Shown here piece after piece: positions 28,774 through 37,615 of a DNA stretch of 64,000 bases (position 1 is the stretch's first letter; each line of letters starts with the position of its first letter). The notes beneath the pieces were generated by a model, which saw only the letters and a program-made list of their open reading frames with translations, ran no database searches and was not told the DNA's origin. This DNA comes from Variovorax gossypii. GTDB taxonomy: Bacteria; Pseudomonadota; Gammaproteobacteria; Burkholderiales; Burkholderiaceae_C. The translations under genes were made by a program, and so were the position numbers. The stretch lies in contig NZ_RXOE01000002.1 in assembly GCF_003965815.1 (NCBI RefSeq), forward strand, positions 558,001 to 622,000, given 5' to 3'.

Positions 28774-28965
28774 TCAAGCGCTCGCCTTGGCAGGTCTTCC
28801 ATTCGGGCGATCCGGTCTCAAGTCATGACTGCGCGCGTATTCCAGGACCAGAATTTCGATCATTGATGCTACCGAGCGGCGCTCGCGATCAGCCGCCAAT
28901 CGAAGAAGCTGCTTAATCTCGGCGGAGGTGCGGATGGAAAGGGTCTCGTCCTTCAGGCGTGACAT
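28774..28965 (-). CDS. Small ribbon-helix-helix DNA-binding protein
   Basis: 63 residues. 'TLSIRTSAEIKQLLRLAADRERRSVASMIEILVLEYAR' in shorter pieces (beta strand 'TLSIRTS', helix, 'RSVASMIEILVLEYA') is a CopG/Arc-type fold. It lies 68 nt upstream of hsdR on the same strand, so it could be the first gene of the RM operon and act as its autoregulator; timing control is important when a toxic nuclease such as PrrC is carried along. An antitoxin role is possible, but no toxin gene is adjacent. Confidence 0.75.
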   Translation of the reverse strand: MSRLKDETLSIRTSAEIKQLLRLAADRERRSVASMIEILVLEYARSHDLRPDRPNGRPAKASA

Positions 28966-29305
28966 GGCGGTATCTCGTCAATTGCGTCACACAAATGTAC
29001 TGCCTTTGGGCATGCTTTTGCATTGCAAAGTTTTGCCACGCTCGCTGTTCCGTCGGGAGCTGGAAGCAAAGGACGGCAACCGCTGCGCGGCCGCCATCAC
29101 TGGGCCGCTATCCTCCGCGCTTGGCCTCTGAAACGAAGGCGCTGTGTTCGCCGACACGCCGCCCACCCCGGCTTTGACTTCGTGGCCGTTAAGCTTCGTA
29201 AGCTGCGTTGTGTCTTGCGAGAATTCAACGCCATGACCTAGAATTCCGGTCGCGCTTGTCGGCGCATGCTGCCCATCATGGCTCACCTGGTTCGCCGGGA
29301 CGACA
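28966..29305. other. Divergent intergenic region, no gene seen
   Basis: 340 nt between the ribbon-helix-helix gene (minus) and the hypothetical gene at 29306 (plus). It must hold the promoter of the RM cassette. Short inverted pairs such as TTTTGCATTGCAAAGTTTT near 29011-29035 are visible but no clear operator or RNA gene. Confidence 0.5.
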
Positions 29306-30466
29306 ATGATTTCTCGTGAGCATCAGCTTCCACGTTCAGCGGAGCTTGGCAATGGGCACCAAGGTATACCGCTTCAACGTTTGGAGCTTGTCTTGAACCT
29401 CATCTTCACTACGTCGACTGCTGCGGAGAAGCTACACCGGCTCGCCAAGCAACGGCGCAAAACCCATCCGACTTCGCTGGCCGTCGCGCTCGACACGATA
29501 GCAAGGGAGCACGGCTATCACCACTGGAAGCATGTCAAGGATTGCGTCGAGCAGACAAGATCGCTGCCTGCCGCTTCAAAACCCTTGCCCTCGATCCTCG
29601 CCGACTTTCTGGCCGCGGAGAAACACTCCGATCCGATGGTACCTGCATCGCTCGGGGCGCTCGAGTCGGGCTTGGTGATTGCCCTGGACACAAAGCATGC
29701 GCAGGATGTCGCATGGCCTGACGACTTTGTCGAATGCGAAGAGGTCAAGTCGATCGCCGCGCAACAAATCTGGGCTTCACTGATTCATCAGACGGACGAC
29801 CGTGGCGAGTCAATGGCCCAGCGGTTGCAGGGCGAGTTGCTGCTCGATCAAGCGCTCGATCACCTTTCTGATCTGCGCCTCTTCCGATACTCGGGAGACA
29901 TGACCCTTTTGCCGGTCTCGCTGGCTGAGGTGTTTTCGTTGGTATTGAGCAAAACCTTCTTTCCGCCAACACACGTTTGGTTGCGAGGCCAATTTCACGA
30001 CATGGCATACCCGCACGACTTGCAAATCGACGGGCGACAGGTTTATGTCTCCAACGGCGCCGGCAGCTCTGCGCTACGCATGTCTGCGGCGGCTGGCAGA
30101 GAAGGAGGCCCCTTTGAAGTATTGACGCCCGTGCAAGGGGAGGCTGGCACCAATGCAGTTTCGGCCGTATCTTGGCCCGGCTCCAGTTTCATCCCACGAC
30201 TCGACGTTTCTAAACTCGAGCCTGGCTTCTATGAGTTCCAAGTGACCTATGACGGAGAGGAGCTCATGATGGATGGCGGCTTCGATTCCATACGAAGTGC
30301 CCTCGAATCTGCGGCCGACGTCACCGGTGACATCAAGGGCTTCGAATTCGGGTACCGAGGGATCACGATCGGCACGTATTCGCTTGCTATGTTGCGTCAG
30401 CAAGCAGACAAGATTGCAAGGGACGCAGTCGCAACAGTTGCCTCTTTGAGCGAAGATTCGTGGTGA
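29306..30466 (+). CDS. Hypothetical island protein with DUF5623-like N-terminus
   Basis: 386 residues, function not recognised. Residues about 40-80 ('AEKLHRLAKQRRKTH', 'SLAVALDTIAREHGYHHW') form two helices ending in a GYxxW motif like the N-terminal domain of DUF5623 proteins found on conjugative islands; that match is from memory and weak. The rest is alpha/beta without membrane segments or obvious catalytic motifs. A TTG at 29393 is an alternative start, just before the conserved part. It stands alone between the RM cassette and other unassigned genes. Confidence 0.55.
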   Translation: MISREHQLPRSAELGNGHQGIPLQRLELVLNLIFTTSTAAEKLHRLAKQRRKTHPTSLAVALDTIAREHGYHHWKHVKDCVEQTRSLPAASKPLPSILADFLAAEKHSDPMVPASLGALESGLVIALDTKHAQDVAWPDDFVECEEVKSIAAQQIWASLIHQTDDRGESMAQRLQGELLLDQALDHLSDLRLFRYSGDMTLLPVSLAEVFSLVLSKTFFPPTHVWLRGQFHDMAYPHDLQIDGRQVYVSNGAGSSALRMSAAAGREGGPFEVLTPVQGEAGTNAVSAVSWPGSSFIPRLDVSKLEPGFYEFQVTYDGEELMMDGGFDSIRSALESAADVTGDIKGFEFGYRGITIGTYSLAMLRQQADKIARDAVATVASLSEDSW

Positions 30467-30697
30467 TACCCTGCAAGGTAGTAGTCCGGCGGTGACCGTT
30501 CTTGATCTACTCACAATGGCGCGTCTGAGAGAACATTGAATGGATGATCACCAGGCTGGCCGCCCAGCGGCATGGCAGCAAATCGGCCCATTGTCGATGC
30601 AGACTGCGTGCGCAGTCGTTCGAGCACGACGACAACGGCATGTGCCGGCGGATCGCCAAGCGCGCTTGGAGCGCAGGCGACTCTTCTCTCTTTCTTT

Positions 30698-30931
30698 CTA
30701 TCGTCGCGTGATCGGCGACAGTCCCGCACGAACCCGAAGTTCATTGAACTCCGCTAAGACTGTGGCCTCGACCGTGTCCCGCGATGCTGAGCTTGTGTCA
30801 TAGAAGATCGTGTGCATGATGGCTGGGCGCGCATCAAAAGTAGTCACAGCGTAAACCAGCCAACTCTCATAGCCTTCGGGTGGGCTCAGGTCGAGTTCAT
30901 CGGGGGTGGGTTCATTGTCGATCTGGTTCAT
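30698..30931 (-). CDS. Small acidic hypothetical protein
   Basis: 77 residues from the ATG at 30931, chosen because AGGAGG lies 5 nt upstream; the frame is open to 31006 without such a site. The N-terminus is acidic ('NEPTPDELDLSPPEGYESW'), followed by 'LVYAVTTFDARPAIMH' and a C-terminal helix 'VEATVLAEFNELRVRAG'. No domain recognised. Short island proteins of this look are often anti-restriction or antitoxin-like, but nothing here proves that. Confidence 0.6.
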   Translation of the reverse strand: MNQIDNEPTPDELDLSPPEGYESWLVYAVTTFDARPAIMHTIFYDTSSASRDTVEATVLAEFNELRVRAGLSPITRR

Positions 30932-31110
30932 CACGACCTCCTGCAATGAGAATGCACCTCTTGCCATTGTGCAGCGTTCAGTGGGGGCAAGGATGGTTGC
31001 TGACAAGGGATGCTTAAGGGGCAGTCACGGTTGGGGCATGGACTCTTGCTCCGGTTTTGAGGCAGCGAGTGCATCAAAGACCGCCAACCGTCAGATGGGA
31101 CAAGCGAAGG

Positions 31111-32130
31111 CTACTCGAAGCCGGTAACGGAGCCAGTTCGTTGACTCCGGCTTGCAGTGAGCATCGCAACAGCTTCCTGAGAGAGCATCAGTTCCTCAAG
31201 TTCGCTTTGCGACCGGTCACACTGCCTTTGCTCCTGCTCTGTCAAAACATATCCCGGCACCGGAATGCTCTGAGCGGCGTAGACGTTAAATAGATTCGCC
31301 CCGAGTGGCCAGTTCAGGATGCGGCGCAATTCAATACTCTCCGCAGCTTTTTCTCCGGCTCCCCTTCTCGATGCCATGCGAGCTTTGAGTACGAAGCGAA
31401 GAAGTTCAGCTCTTAGCACGATGTTGCCGCCCAAGCTGAATCGAATACCGCCCAGTTGAGTCGCCGGAAGAACCCATTTCTCGAAGATACTCATGAAAGG
31501 AAGTAGCAGTCCTCGGTCGTCCAGATGAAGACTGAGCTGCCATAGCATCTGAACAATTCCGTGCCCGGCCTGATGCGCCAAGTTGTCGTAGCCGAAGCGG
31601 TGGGCTTCCTGTACAACGAAGGTCAATAGTGCGAGGGCATCGAGGCCTGGCCGATGGTACAGAAGCCCGAATTCGAGTGAGCGCAGCGCTGGAATCCAGT
31701 GGCTCGATTTTTGGCCGGCAAGATGTACCGGCGCCCTCTGGGCCACGGCCTGAATTTCAACGCTCAGGCTCTGTAGCCAACGTCGGCAAGTCTGGGGAGT
31801 GGCATCCTGGCCTCGAAGAATCTCCCAAAGCACATGTTCGAACTCGGCCTTTGAGCCCTCCCCGCTGCTATCGGGGTGGCGTATGGCATCGATCTTCTTG
31901 ACCAGCGATGACCTTGGGGAGCGCTCGCCCTTGTCATACGCGCGATATTTGTTTGAGCGGTATGGCTCGGTCGCAAATTTTCCATGCCACCTCAAGTTCG
32001 GTTCCAGCTGGCGAGCAAGTGCATCCAGGCTGGCAGGTCGAAATCGTGCGCGAAGACCAGACATCCAGTATTGCCCGCATAGAGCGGCCGCTTCTTGCAA
32101 GCGCTGTTTTCCACTCTCGTTCACCGCCAT
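31111..32130 (-). CDS. Hypothetical island protein, 339 residues
   Basis: No family recognised. The N-terminal third is basic and Arg-rich ('RARFRPASLDALARQLEPN', 'KYRAYDKGERSPRSSLVKKI'), the middle is helical ('YDNLAHQAGHGIVQMLWQL'), and the C-terminus carries 'IPVPGYVLTEQEQRQC'. The 'KYRAYDKGERSP' block resembles the turn region of an Xre-like DNA-binding fold, so a regulator is possible. It lies divergent to the small gene at 32377. Codon use is less GC-biased than the core. Confidence 0.55.
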   Translation of the reverse strand: MAVNESGKQRLQEAAALCGQYWMSGLRARFRPASLDALARQLEPNLRWHGKFATEPYRSNKYRAYDKGERSPRSSLVKKIDAIRHPDSSGEGSKAEFEHVLWEILRGQDATPQTCRRWLQSLSVEIQAVAQRAPVHLAGQKSSHWIPALRSLEFGLLYHRPGLDALALLTFVVQEAHRFGYDNLAHQAGHGIVQMLWQLSLHLDDRGLLLPFMSIFEKWVLPATQLGGIRFSLGGNIVLRAELLRFVLKARMASRRGAGEKAAESIELRRILNWPLGANLFNVYAAQSIPVPGYVLTEQEQRQCDRSQSELEELMLSQEAVAMLTASRSQRTGSVTGFE

Positions 32131-32304
32131 TACCTATGCGCTCCGAGAACGGCAAAGGGCTTGCTCTGGAGGGCAACTGAGCATGGTGGCTACGGATGCG
32201 AAATCGAATGCGAAATTTTTCTGGGCCGCCTATCGTGCCGAAAAACTTGTTCTAAATCAATCAGATACCGGACAGGGTGGCTTCTGCATTCCTATCGAAT
32301 GATC

Positions 32305-32320
32305 TCTCAAGTGACCACAT
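32305..32320 (+). repeat. Left copy of 16-nt repeat flanking the Tn7-like module
   Basis: TCTCAAGTGACCACAT; 14 of 16 positions match 43230-43245. The embedded AAGTGACCA (32309-32317) is also present as its exact inverse TGGTCACTT at 43222-43230. The two copies bracket tnsABC-tniQ and the STAND/TOPRIM genes, 10.9 kb apart. Confidence 0.4.
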
Positions 32321-32376
32321 TGCCCAGCAGTTTGGCTTGCCATAGCATGCTTCACGTAGAACTACAGAGCGCGACG

Positions 32377-32718
32377 ATGGCTGAAATGCAAATCGACGAG
32401 GATTTGGTGAAGGCGTTTGAAGAGCGTCTGACCCAGCGTCATGGCCTGATGCTTCCTTCGGCCGCACTGGCCGCCGCGCTCGGTTATCCGACGATGCGCG
32501 CCTATCACCAGGCGGTCTCTCGCCAAACAATCCCTGTTCCACTGTTTCAAATCGAGCATCGTCGGGGGCGATTCGCACTCACGCGGGACGTGGCGCGGTG
32601 GCTTGCGCAGCAGTACCAAAGTGCGAAAGGACCATGGCATCTGGCCAGCGGCACTTCTCGGGATGCAGAGCCAGCGTCTTTCCCTTCCACCGTTTTGGTG
32701 GAGGAGCGCGGTGTATAG
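32377..32718 (+). CDS. Small putative DNA-binding protein (winged-helix, PrtN/excisionase-like)
   Basis: 113 residues from the ATG at 32377 (MAEMQIDEDL); ATG 32347 is an alternative. 'LPSAALAAALGYPTMRAYHQAV' looks like a helix-turn-helix and 'IPVPLFQIEHRRGRFALTRDVARWLAQQ' like the wing and following helix of MerR/excisionase-type proteins, similar in layout to pyocin activator PrtN. It lies just upstream of the transposition genes on the same strand, with a 326-nt gap, so a regulator of the element is plausible. Confidence 0.6.
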   Translation: MAEMQIDEDLVKAFEERLTQRHGLMLPSAALAAALGYPTMRAYHQAVSRQTIPVPLFQIEHRRGRFALTRDVARWLAQQYQSAKGPWHLASGTSRDAEPASFPSTVLVEERGV

Positions 32719-33044
32719 ATCCCCTTGCAACGTTCGGCGGTGCGGCAGCCGGCGGCGACCATAGCAAACAGAGCCAAGGGCAGCAGCCGACTGCGCATAT
32801 CACCGAACGATCGACAGATCGAACGGCTAAGCAATCCAGAAAAAGGAGAAACGAAGCCCCAGAACGAACAAAACGCCAACCACCCTTTCAGATGACTGGC
32901 GCTTGCCGACGGTAGTAAAGACCGCCTAGGTTTCGGACCCTTGGCGTTTACTCTACTCCTGTAAATGCGGCTGCGTCAAGCCGCGCCTGCCCGATTTTCA
33001 CGGGCCGCGGATGTGTTTTTCCATTCGCACCAGGAGTAACTCGC
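32719..33044. other. Upstream region of tnsA with possible lipoprotein-gene remnant
   Basis: 326 nt. On the minus strand from 32798 a short frame encodes a lipoprotein-like signal 'MRSRLLPLALFAMVAAGC' with a lipobox, but it runs into the antisense of the preceding gene, so it is at best a truncated fragment. An inverted pair CGATC/GATCG (32807-32820) is visible. The tnsA promoter must lie in the last 100 nt. Confidence 0.4.
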
Positions 33045-33725
33045 ATGAGTCGAAAAGTCGTCACGCGCGCGCCGCACCGAGAGGTCGGCGTGGTCAACGC
33101 CGGGTGGTTGCTGAACCACCCCGTCGAGCATGAGTCGCATCTTGAACGCCGATTCGTGATGGTGGCCCTCAGCTGCCCGGTGGTTCGAGACATCGTCCAT
33201 CAGCCCTTCACGTTCGATGTCGAGGCAGATGATGCAGGCGAGAAGGGAAGTCGAAGTCGCTACACGCCCGATTTCAAGATCATCTTTCGCGATGACACAT
33301 CTCTCATCGTCGAAGTTAAACCAGAGGTTTTTGCCCTCAAGCACGCAAACCGCCTGCGCTTGATCGAACGTCGCCTGCGTGATGATGGCATGCGCTTTTT
33401 CCTCGCTACCGATGAGCTCATTGACGGCAACGGGCTTAGTGCAAGGGCCATGCTCCTGATGCGCTACGGCCGTCTGAGGTTTTCAGACGAAGAGGCGTTG
33501 AGCTGCCTGACGGCTTTGCGTGGTGTCTGCGGCGGCAGCGCATCGATCACGAAGCTGATCGAACAGGGCTTGTCTGAACCGCTGGTCTGGAACTTGGTGG
33601 CCCGGCACCAATGCCGAGTGCCCGCCGATTTCGATGTTGAGGTCGACCAGGTCGTCACCACCCAAGCCGTACAAGGAGACTGCCATGATTACTTTCTGTC
33701 GTGGTTTGGTGCTGCGGGTCGGTGA
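33045..33725 (+). CDS. tnsA: Tn7-like transposase endonuclease subunit TnsA
   Basis: 226 residues. The restriction-enzyme-like core is visible: Glu34 in 'HLERRF', Asp76 in 'RYTPDF' and 'EVK' (90-92), the E-D-K set of TnsA, which nicks the 5' ends of the transposon so that it leaves by cut-and-paste. The C-terminal part would contact TnsC. AGGAG precedes the ATG. Its last 41 nt overlap tnsB, marking a tight operon tnsA-tnsB-tnsC-tniQ-tniQ. Confidence 0.88.
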   Translation: MSRKVVTRAPHREVGVVNAGWLLNHPVEHESHLERRFVMVALSCPVVRDIVHQPFTFDVEADDAGEKGSRSRYTPDFKIIFRDDTSLIVEVKPEVFALKHANRLRLIERRLRDDGMRFFLATDELIDGNGLSARAMLLMRYGRLRFSDEEALSCLTALRGVCGGSASITKLIEQGLSEPLVWNLVARHQCRVPADFDVEVDQVVTTQAVQGDCHDYFLSWFGAAGR

Positions 33726-35667
33726 GCGGCAGCTCGAGTTCGAGCGCGACATAGGTGATGGCCGGGTCCAGTTCAAGTATCTGGACAACTTCGAGGTCAA
33801 GACATATCGGCTCTCCAAGCTCTACGGTGAGATCGTTTCGGGCAAATATGTGCCGGTGACGGTGCCTCCCTCGGACGCCAGCGGGGTGCGCGGCTCGGTG
33901 GCCTTGCCAGCGCACTGGACGCCCAGACAGGAACAGCTCGTTGACTTTCGCATGCGGTTCGTCAAGGCGGTACTGTGCTCGCCTGCACGAACGCGATCGC
34001 GCGATCACTGCGACGCAATAGGGCGGGAAATTTGGGCGCAGCTGAAAGCGGCCGATGGTGCCGGCGTCGATTATTCGGCTTTCTCGTGTCCCTCCGGTGC
34101 GACGATCGAATTGTGGATCCGGAAGTATCTTCAGTCGGACCGCAACGCCTATGCGTTGCTTGACCGTCGAGCAATGTCCAGGCGGCCCAAACGATTGGAG
34201 CCTCTGATCGATGTGATCGTCGACGGGCAGCTTGCCAAACACTACCTTCGTTTGCGTGGTGTCTCGGTCAAGGAGGCGTACCGGTTGATTTGCCGCGAGA
34301 TCGCTCGCCACAACGCGCAGCACGGCACCGAGCTGTCACCGCCTTCGGAGCGGACGATCAATCGTCGGGCCAACAGTATTCCGCCGTTCATTCGAGACAC
34401 GAGACGTCTAGGGCCCGCGTATGCGCGCAACAAATGGCGCTACAGCCTCAAAGGTGACCAGAGCACCCGCATCATGGAACGGGTGGAGATCGACCACACG
34501 CCGCTGGACATTTGGGTGCTGGATCCCCGCAGTGGCGTCCCGCTCGGTCGCCCCTGGATCACCGTACTGATCGATCGCAAGTCAGGCTATCTGCTGGGTT
34601 TCTACATCAGCTTCTACGGGCCATCCGCTGCCACCGTTGCGCGTGCAGTCAAGGTTTCGATCCTACCCAAAGACGAGTGGCTCGAGGTATTACCCGACGC
34701 CGCCCTTCGGTGGAGCGCCCAGGGCACGGCCGAGTTGTATGTGATCGATAACGGTCTGGAATTTCACTCGAGCGCGTTCATGCGTATGGCCATGGAGTTG
34801 CGCAGCGACGTGATCTTCAATCCGGTGCATCAGCCCTGGTTGAAGCCCGGGATTGAGCGCGCGATCATGGAATTCAACCGCGCGCTTCCGACAAACGGCA
34901 AGGTGTATGCGCCCATCGCCAACGCACGACTACCCGATCCTGAAAAGGGTGCTGCGATCGTCTTTGACGACCTGTGCACATGTCTTCTCGAATGGGCTTC
35001 GCAGAAGCACCCCTTGAACATTCATTCCAAGACGCTCTGTCGGCCCTTGGATCTTTGGGAGGAGGGCCTTGAGAGCTGCCCTCCGACCATGCTCCCCACG
35101 CAACTCGATGGACTAGACCTCCTGTGTGGGTTAGGGGCTCATCGGCGAGTCGACGGTGACGGCGTATTTTTCCACTACTTGCGGTTCAACTCGGTTGAGC
35201 TGCAGGACTATCGCCGCAGCCACGGCGCGGTCTTCAGGACAGAGGTGCGATTCAATCCTGACGACCTGCGGCAGCTGCACGTGTTCCTGCCCAAGAGCAA
35301 GTCGTGGCTCAGTGTGCCCCTTCAGCGGCCGCAGCCGTTGGCGGGCCAGTGTTTGTCGTTGGTGCAGTTGCAGATCGCACGCCAAGAGGCAGGAAAGAAG
35401 CTCACGCGCGCCAATGCCCATGAGGAACTTGAGCGCGCGATGGTGCGTCTGCGAGACCGCTGGGAGCTGGCCATCCGCCGGGGGCTGCGTCTGCGAAAGG
35501 ACACGGCGCTGATCCGCATGCAGGGGTTGACCTCCGTGCCCCTCGGATCGGATGCCCCGGTGATCACCCCATCGACGTACGTCGCGCCGCTAGAACTCAG
35601 TCCAACCATGCGACAGGTTCTGCCTCAAATCGTGCCGTTCGATACCTTCACACTGGAAGACGAGTGA
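33685..35667 (+). CDS. tnsB: Tn7-like transposase TnsB (DDE, rve/Mu-type core)
   Basis: 660 residues from the ATG at 33685 with AAGGAG upstream. Retroviral-integrase-type catalytic core with Asp270 ('VEIDHTPLD'), Asp355 ('VIDNGLEF') and Glu391 ('KPGIERAIMEFNR'), a D-D(35)E spacing. N-terminal helix-turn-helix regions ('VKEAYRLICREIA') bind element ends; the Mu-like C-terminal beta domain follows from about residue 460. It joins the 3' ends to target DNA. All catalytic residues are present, so the gene appears intact. Confidence 0.92.
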   Translation: MITFCRGLVLRVGERQLEFERDIGDGRVQFKYLDNFEVKTYRLSKLYGEIVSGKYVPVTVPPSDASGVRGSVALPAHWTPRQEQLVDFRMRFVKAVLCSPARTRSRDHCDAIGREIWAQLKAADGAGVDYSAFSCPSGATIELWIRKYLQSDRNAYALLDRRAMSRRPKRLEPLIDVIVDGQLAKHYLRLRGVSVKEAYRLICREIARHNAQHGTELSPPSERTINRRANSIPPFIRDTRRLGPAYARNKWRYSLKGDQSTRIMERVEIDHTPLDIWVLDPRSGVPLGRPWITVLIDRKSGYLLGFYISFYGPSAATVARAVKVSILPKDEWLEVLPDAALRWSAQGTAELYVIDNGLEFHSSAFMRMAMELRSDVIFNPVHQPWLKPGIERAIMEFNRALPTNGKVYAPIANARLPDPEKGAAIVFDDLCTCLLEWASQKHPLNIHSKTLCRPLDLWEEGLESCPPTMLPTQLDGLDLLCGLGAHRRVDGDGVFFHYLRFNSVELQDYRRSHGAVFRTEVRFNPDDLRQLHVFLPKSKSWLSVPLQRPQPLAGQCLSLVQLQIARQEAGKKLTRANAHEELERAMVRLRDRWELAIRRGLRLRKDTALIRMQGLTSVPLGSDAPVITPSTYVAPLELSPTMRQVLPQIVPFDTFTLEDE

Positions 35668-36569
35668 CCATGTCCACTAGTGAATACACAGGACCACTAA
35701 CACCTGAAGTGCTCCGGGTAGGAGAGCAGGTGCTCAATGTAGTAGTCGACCACGCGGTGTTTCGCCGCATCCGGGAGGCCTCCATGGAGATGGTGCACAT
35801 CATGCGTTCGCTCAAGCTGCCGCACGGAATCTTGGTGCAGGCCGATTCTGGAATGGGCAAATCTCTGCTGATCGAATTGATTCGGCGTGAATTGGCGCCC
35901 CAAGCTTTGCCGAATGGGGCCAACGCCTGCTTGCACATGGCGTTGGATAGTACGGTGGATGCCAACGGTATAGCCGCTGCGATGACGCGGGCCTTGGGAT
36001 ACCCGGCGCTGCCCGCCCGCCGTCAACTGGAATCGATGAACCACATGACGCAAGCGGCGCTCGAGCGCACGCGACCTTTGGCACTTCTTATCGACGAGAT
36101 GCAACACGTCTGTGAGGGCAACAAGGACATCACGGCGCGATCGGTTACCGACTGGCTGAAGGTGCGCATGGACCGGCACAACTTTCCGGTTATCTGTTTA
36201 GGCACACATGCGCTGGAGCGGCTCGCCGTGATCAATCCGCAGTTCACTGGCCGCGCCTCGGCGAGCTTTGTCATTCAGCCTTTTAAATTCGATGAGTCTT
36301 GGCGTCAGGTGGTCGCGGGGTTTTCCAGCGCCGTGAACAGCGTTGATCTCAGCATTGCCAACGGTGCAGCGTGTCGACCGCTGCACCAGGCCAGTGTCGG
36401 GAACATGCGAATGCTCAAGAGAATCTTGACGTACGCCTGTATGTACGCCTCCACGCAACCCAATCGTGTGGTCGATATGGCCTCGCTCAGCAGTGCGTTC
36501 ATCGACGCCAAAGGACAGGTCGCCGAGCAGATGAATCCCTTCAGATCCGGGCGGCGGGAGGCTACATGA
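35664..36569 (+). CDS. tnsC: Tn7-like transposition AAA+ regulator TnsC
   Basis: 301 residues from a GTG at 35664 that overlaps the tnsB stop (GTGA); an ATG two codons later is also possible. Walker A 'ADSGMGKS' (60-67), Walker B 'LLIDEMQH' (141-148) and sensor region 'VICLGTHALERL'. TnsC/TniB proteins form ATP-dependent filaments on target DNA and link TniQ to TnsAB. Length is nearer TniB than Tn7 TnsC (555 residues), so this is the compact form. Confidence 0.9.
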   Translation: MTMSTSEYTGPLTPEVLRVGEQVLNVVVDHAVFRRIREASMEMVHIMRSLKLPHGILVQADSGMGKSLLIELIRRELAPQALPNGANACLHMALDSTVDANGIAAAMTRALGYPALPARRQLESMNHMTQAALERTRPLALLIDEMQHVCEGNKDITARSVTDWLKVRMDRHNFPVICLGTHALERLAVINPQFTGRASASFVIQPFKFDESWRQVVAGFSSAVNSVDLSIANGAACRPLHQASVGNMRMLKRILTYACMYASTQPNRVVDMASLSSAFIDAKGQVAEQMNPFRSGRREAT

Positions 36570-37615
36570 CGAAATCCACCAAGTCGGCATCGCGGGCGCC
36601 CACGCCTGAGGCGTTGCTGCTTGCGACGATGCCGCCTTTGTCCGATGAAAGCTGCGGTTCATGGATACAACGCATGGGAGGCGACCATCAGTACAGCATG
36701 CACAAGTTGATGCAGATCCTCGGTATTCGTGCGCCGCGCCGCGATTGGGATCTGCCGATTCCGCTCGCAGGCTGGCTCCGAATGTTGGCGATCGCGGGCA
36801 TCTTCCACCCAGAGTACGAATATTCGTTGCGAGTGCTTTCCGTGCTGGCTACCCGTGTCGAGCCGTCGAAATTCTTGCTGCACAGTGGTGGCCGGCCACG
36901 CTATCGCTGGTGCGCCCGATGCCTTGCATCGGATCCGGTTCCCTATCTGCGTTGGCACTGGCGCCTACGTGTCGTCGAGATGTGCCACGTTCATCGGGTC
37001 GCGCTGTTGCAGGTCTGTCATTGGTGTTTAACGCCCCTTTGGACGGATTCTTGCCGGCTGGTCGCTTTGGGAACGCATGGACTGGCCTTGGATCTGGCTC
37101 ATTGCGACCGCTGCGGGATGCCGCTGCATGACGAACGGGAGCAACCGCGTGTGCGAGGTGGGCGGGTGGAAAGGCTCATCTGGGACTCCCTGAAGCTTTT
37201 TCGATATCCATGGGCCGAACCTGATGCCGACAGCATCTCCCGCGAGGTTATGCACTTTGTCGACGCCGCTGGCTTGCAAGGCGCGATTCGGCACCGTGCA
37301 CCGGCCTATCTTGGATTTGGCTCGGATGTAGTGGTGAGTCGATGGTTGACTGGAACGCCCTTTGGCATCGCCGCCGCCTATGCGAGAGCTGCGACGAACG
37401 CCGCGCGGCTGCGCAACGCTCGGGATCGAGCCAACAGGTGGACGTTGAATGCGCAGAGCTTCCACGGTGCCGAAGCCCAGGCTGGAGGCTCGAGTTCGCC
37501 CGTGATTCGTTGGAGCTGGCGCCTTGACGGTGAAGCGAGATTGGCAGTTGCGCGTGCACTGCATGTGATTCGGGCGGAGAAGAGAAAAAGCGCTGAACAG
37601 GAGCGTATCGAATGA
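36566..37615 (+). CDS. tniQ: TniQ/TnsD-family target-selection protein 1
   Basis: 349 residues, start ATGA overlapping tnsC. Zinc-ribbon TniQ domain: 'WCARCL' (Cys116, Cys119), 'RLRVVEMCHVHRVAL' (Cys140, His143), 'VCHWCLTPLW' (Cys151, Cys154), and a second cluster 'LAHCDRCGMPL'. The N-terminal 'PLSDESCGSWIQRMGG' is a typical TniQ opening. TniQ proteins choose the insertion site and recruit TnsC. The basic C-terminal 100 residues could bind DNA. Confidence 0.85.
   Translation: MTKSTKSASRAPTPEALLLATMPPLSDESCGSWIQRMGGDHQYSMHKLMQILGIRAPRRDWDLPIPLAGWLRMLAIAGIFHPEYEYSLRVLSVLATRVEPSKFLLHSGGRPRYRWCARCLASDPVPYLRWHWRLRVVEMCHVHRVALLQVCHWCLTPLWTDSCRLVALGTHGLALDLAHCDRCGMPLHDEREQPRVRGGRVERLIWDSLKLFRYPWAEPDADSISREVMHFVDAAGLQGAIRHRAPAYLGFGSDVVVSRWLTGTPFGIAAAYARAATNAARLRNARDRANRWTLNAQSFHGAEAQAGGSSSPVIRWSWRLDGEARLAVARALHVIRAEKRKSAEQERIE

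Noticed and set aside
32547..32798. Lipoprotein gene on the minus strand upstream of tnsA
   Set aside because: A signal-peptide-like start is visible, but the frame ends inside the antisense of the 32377 gene without a recognisable domain; mentioned only as a possible remnant.
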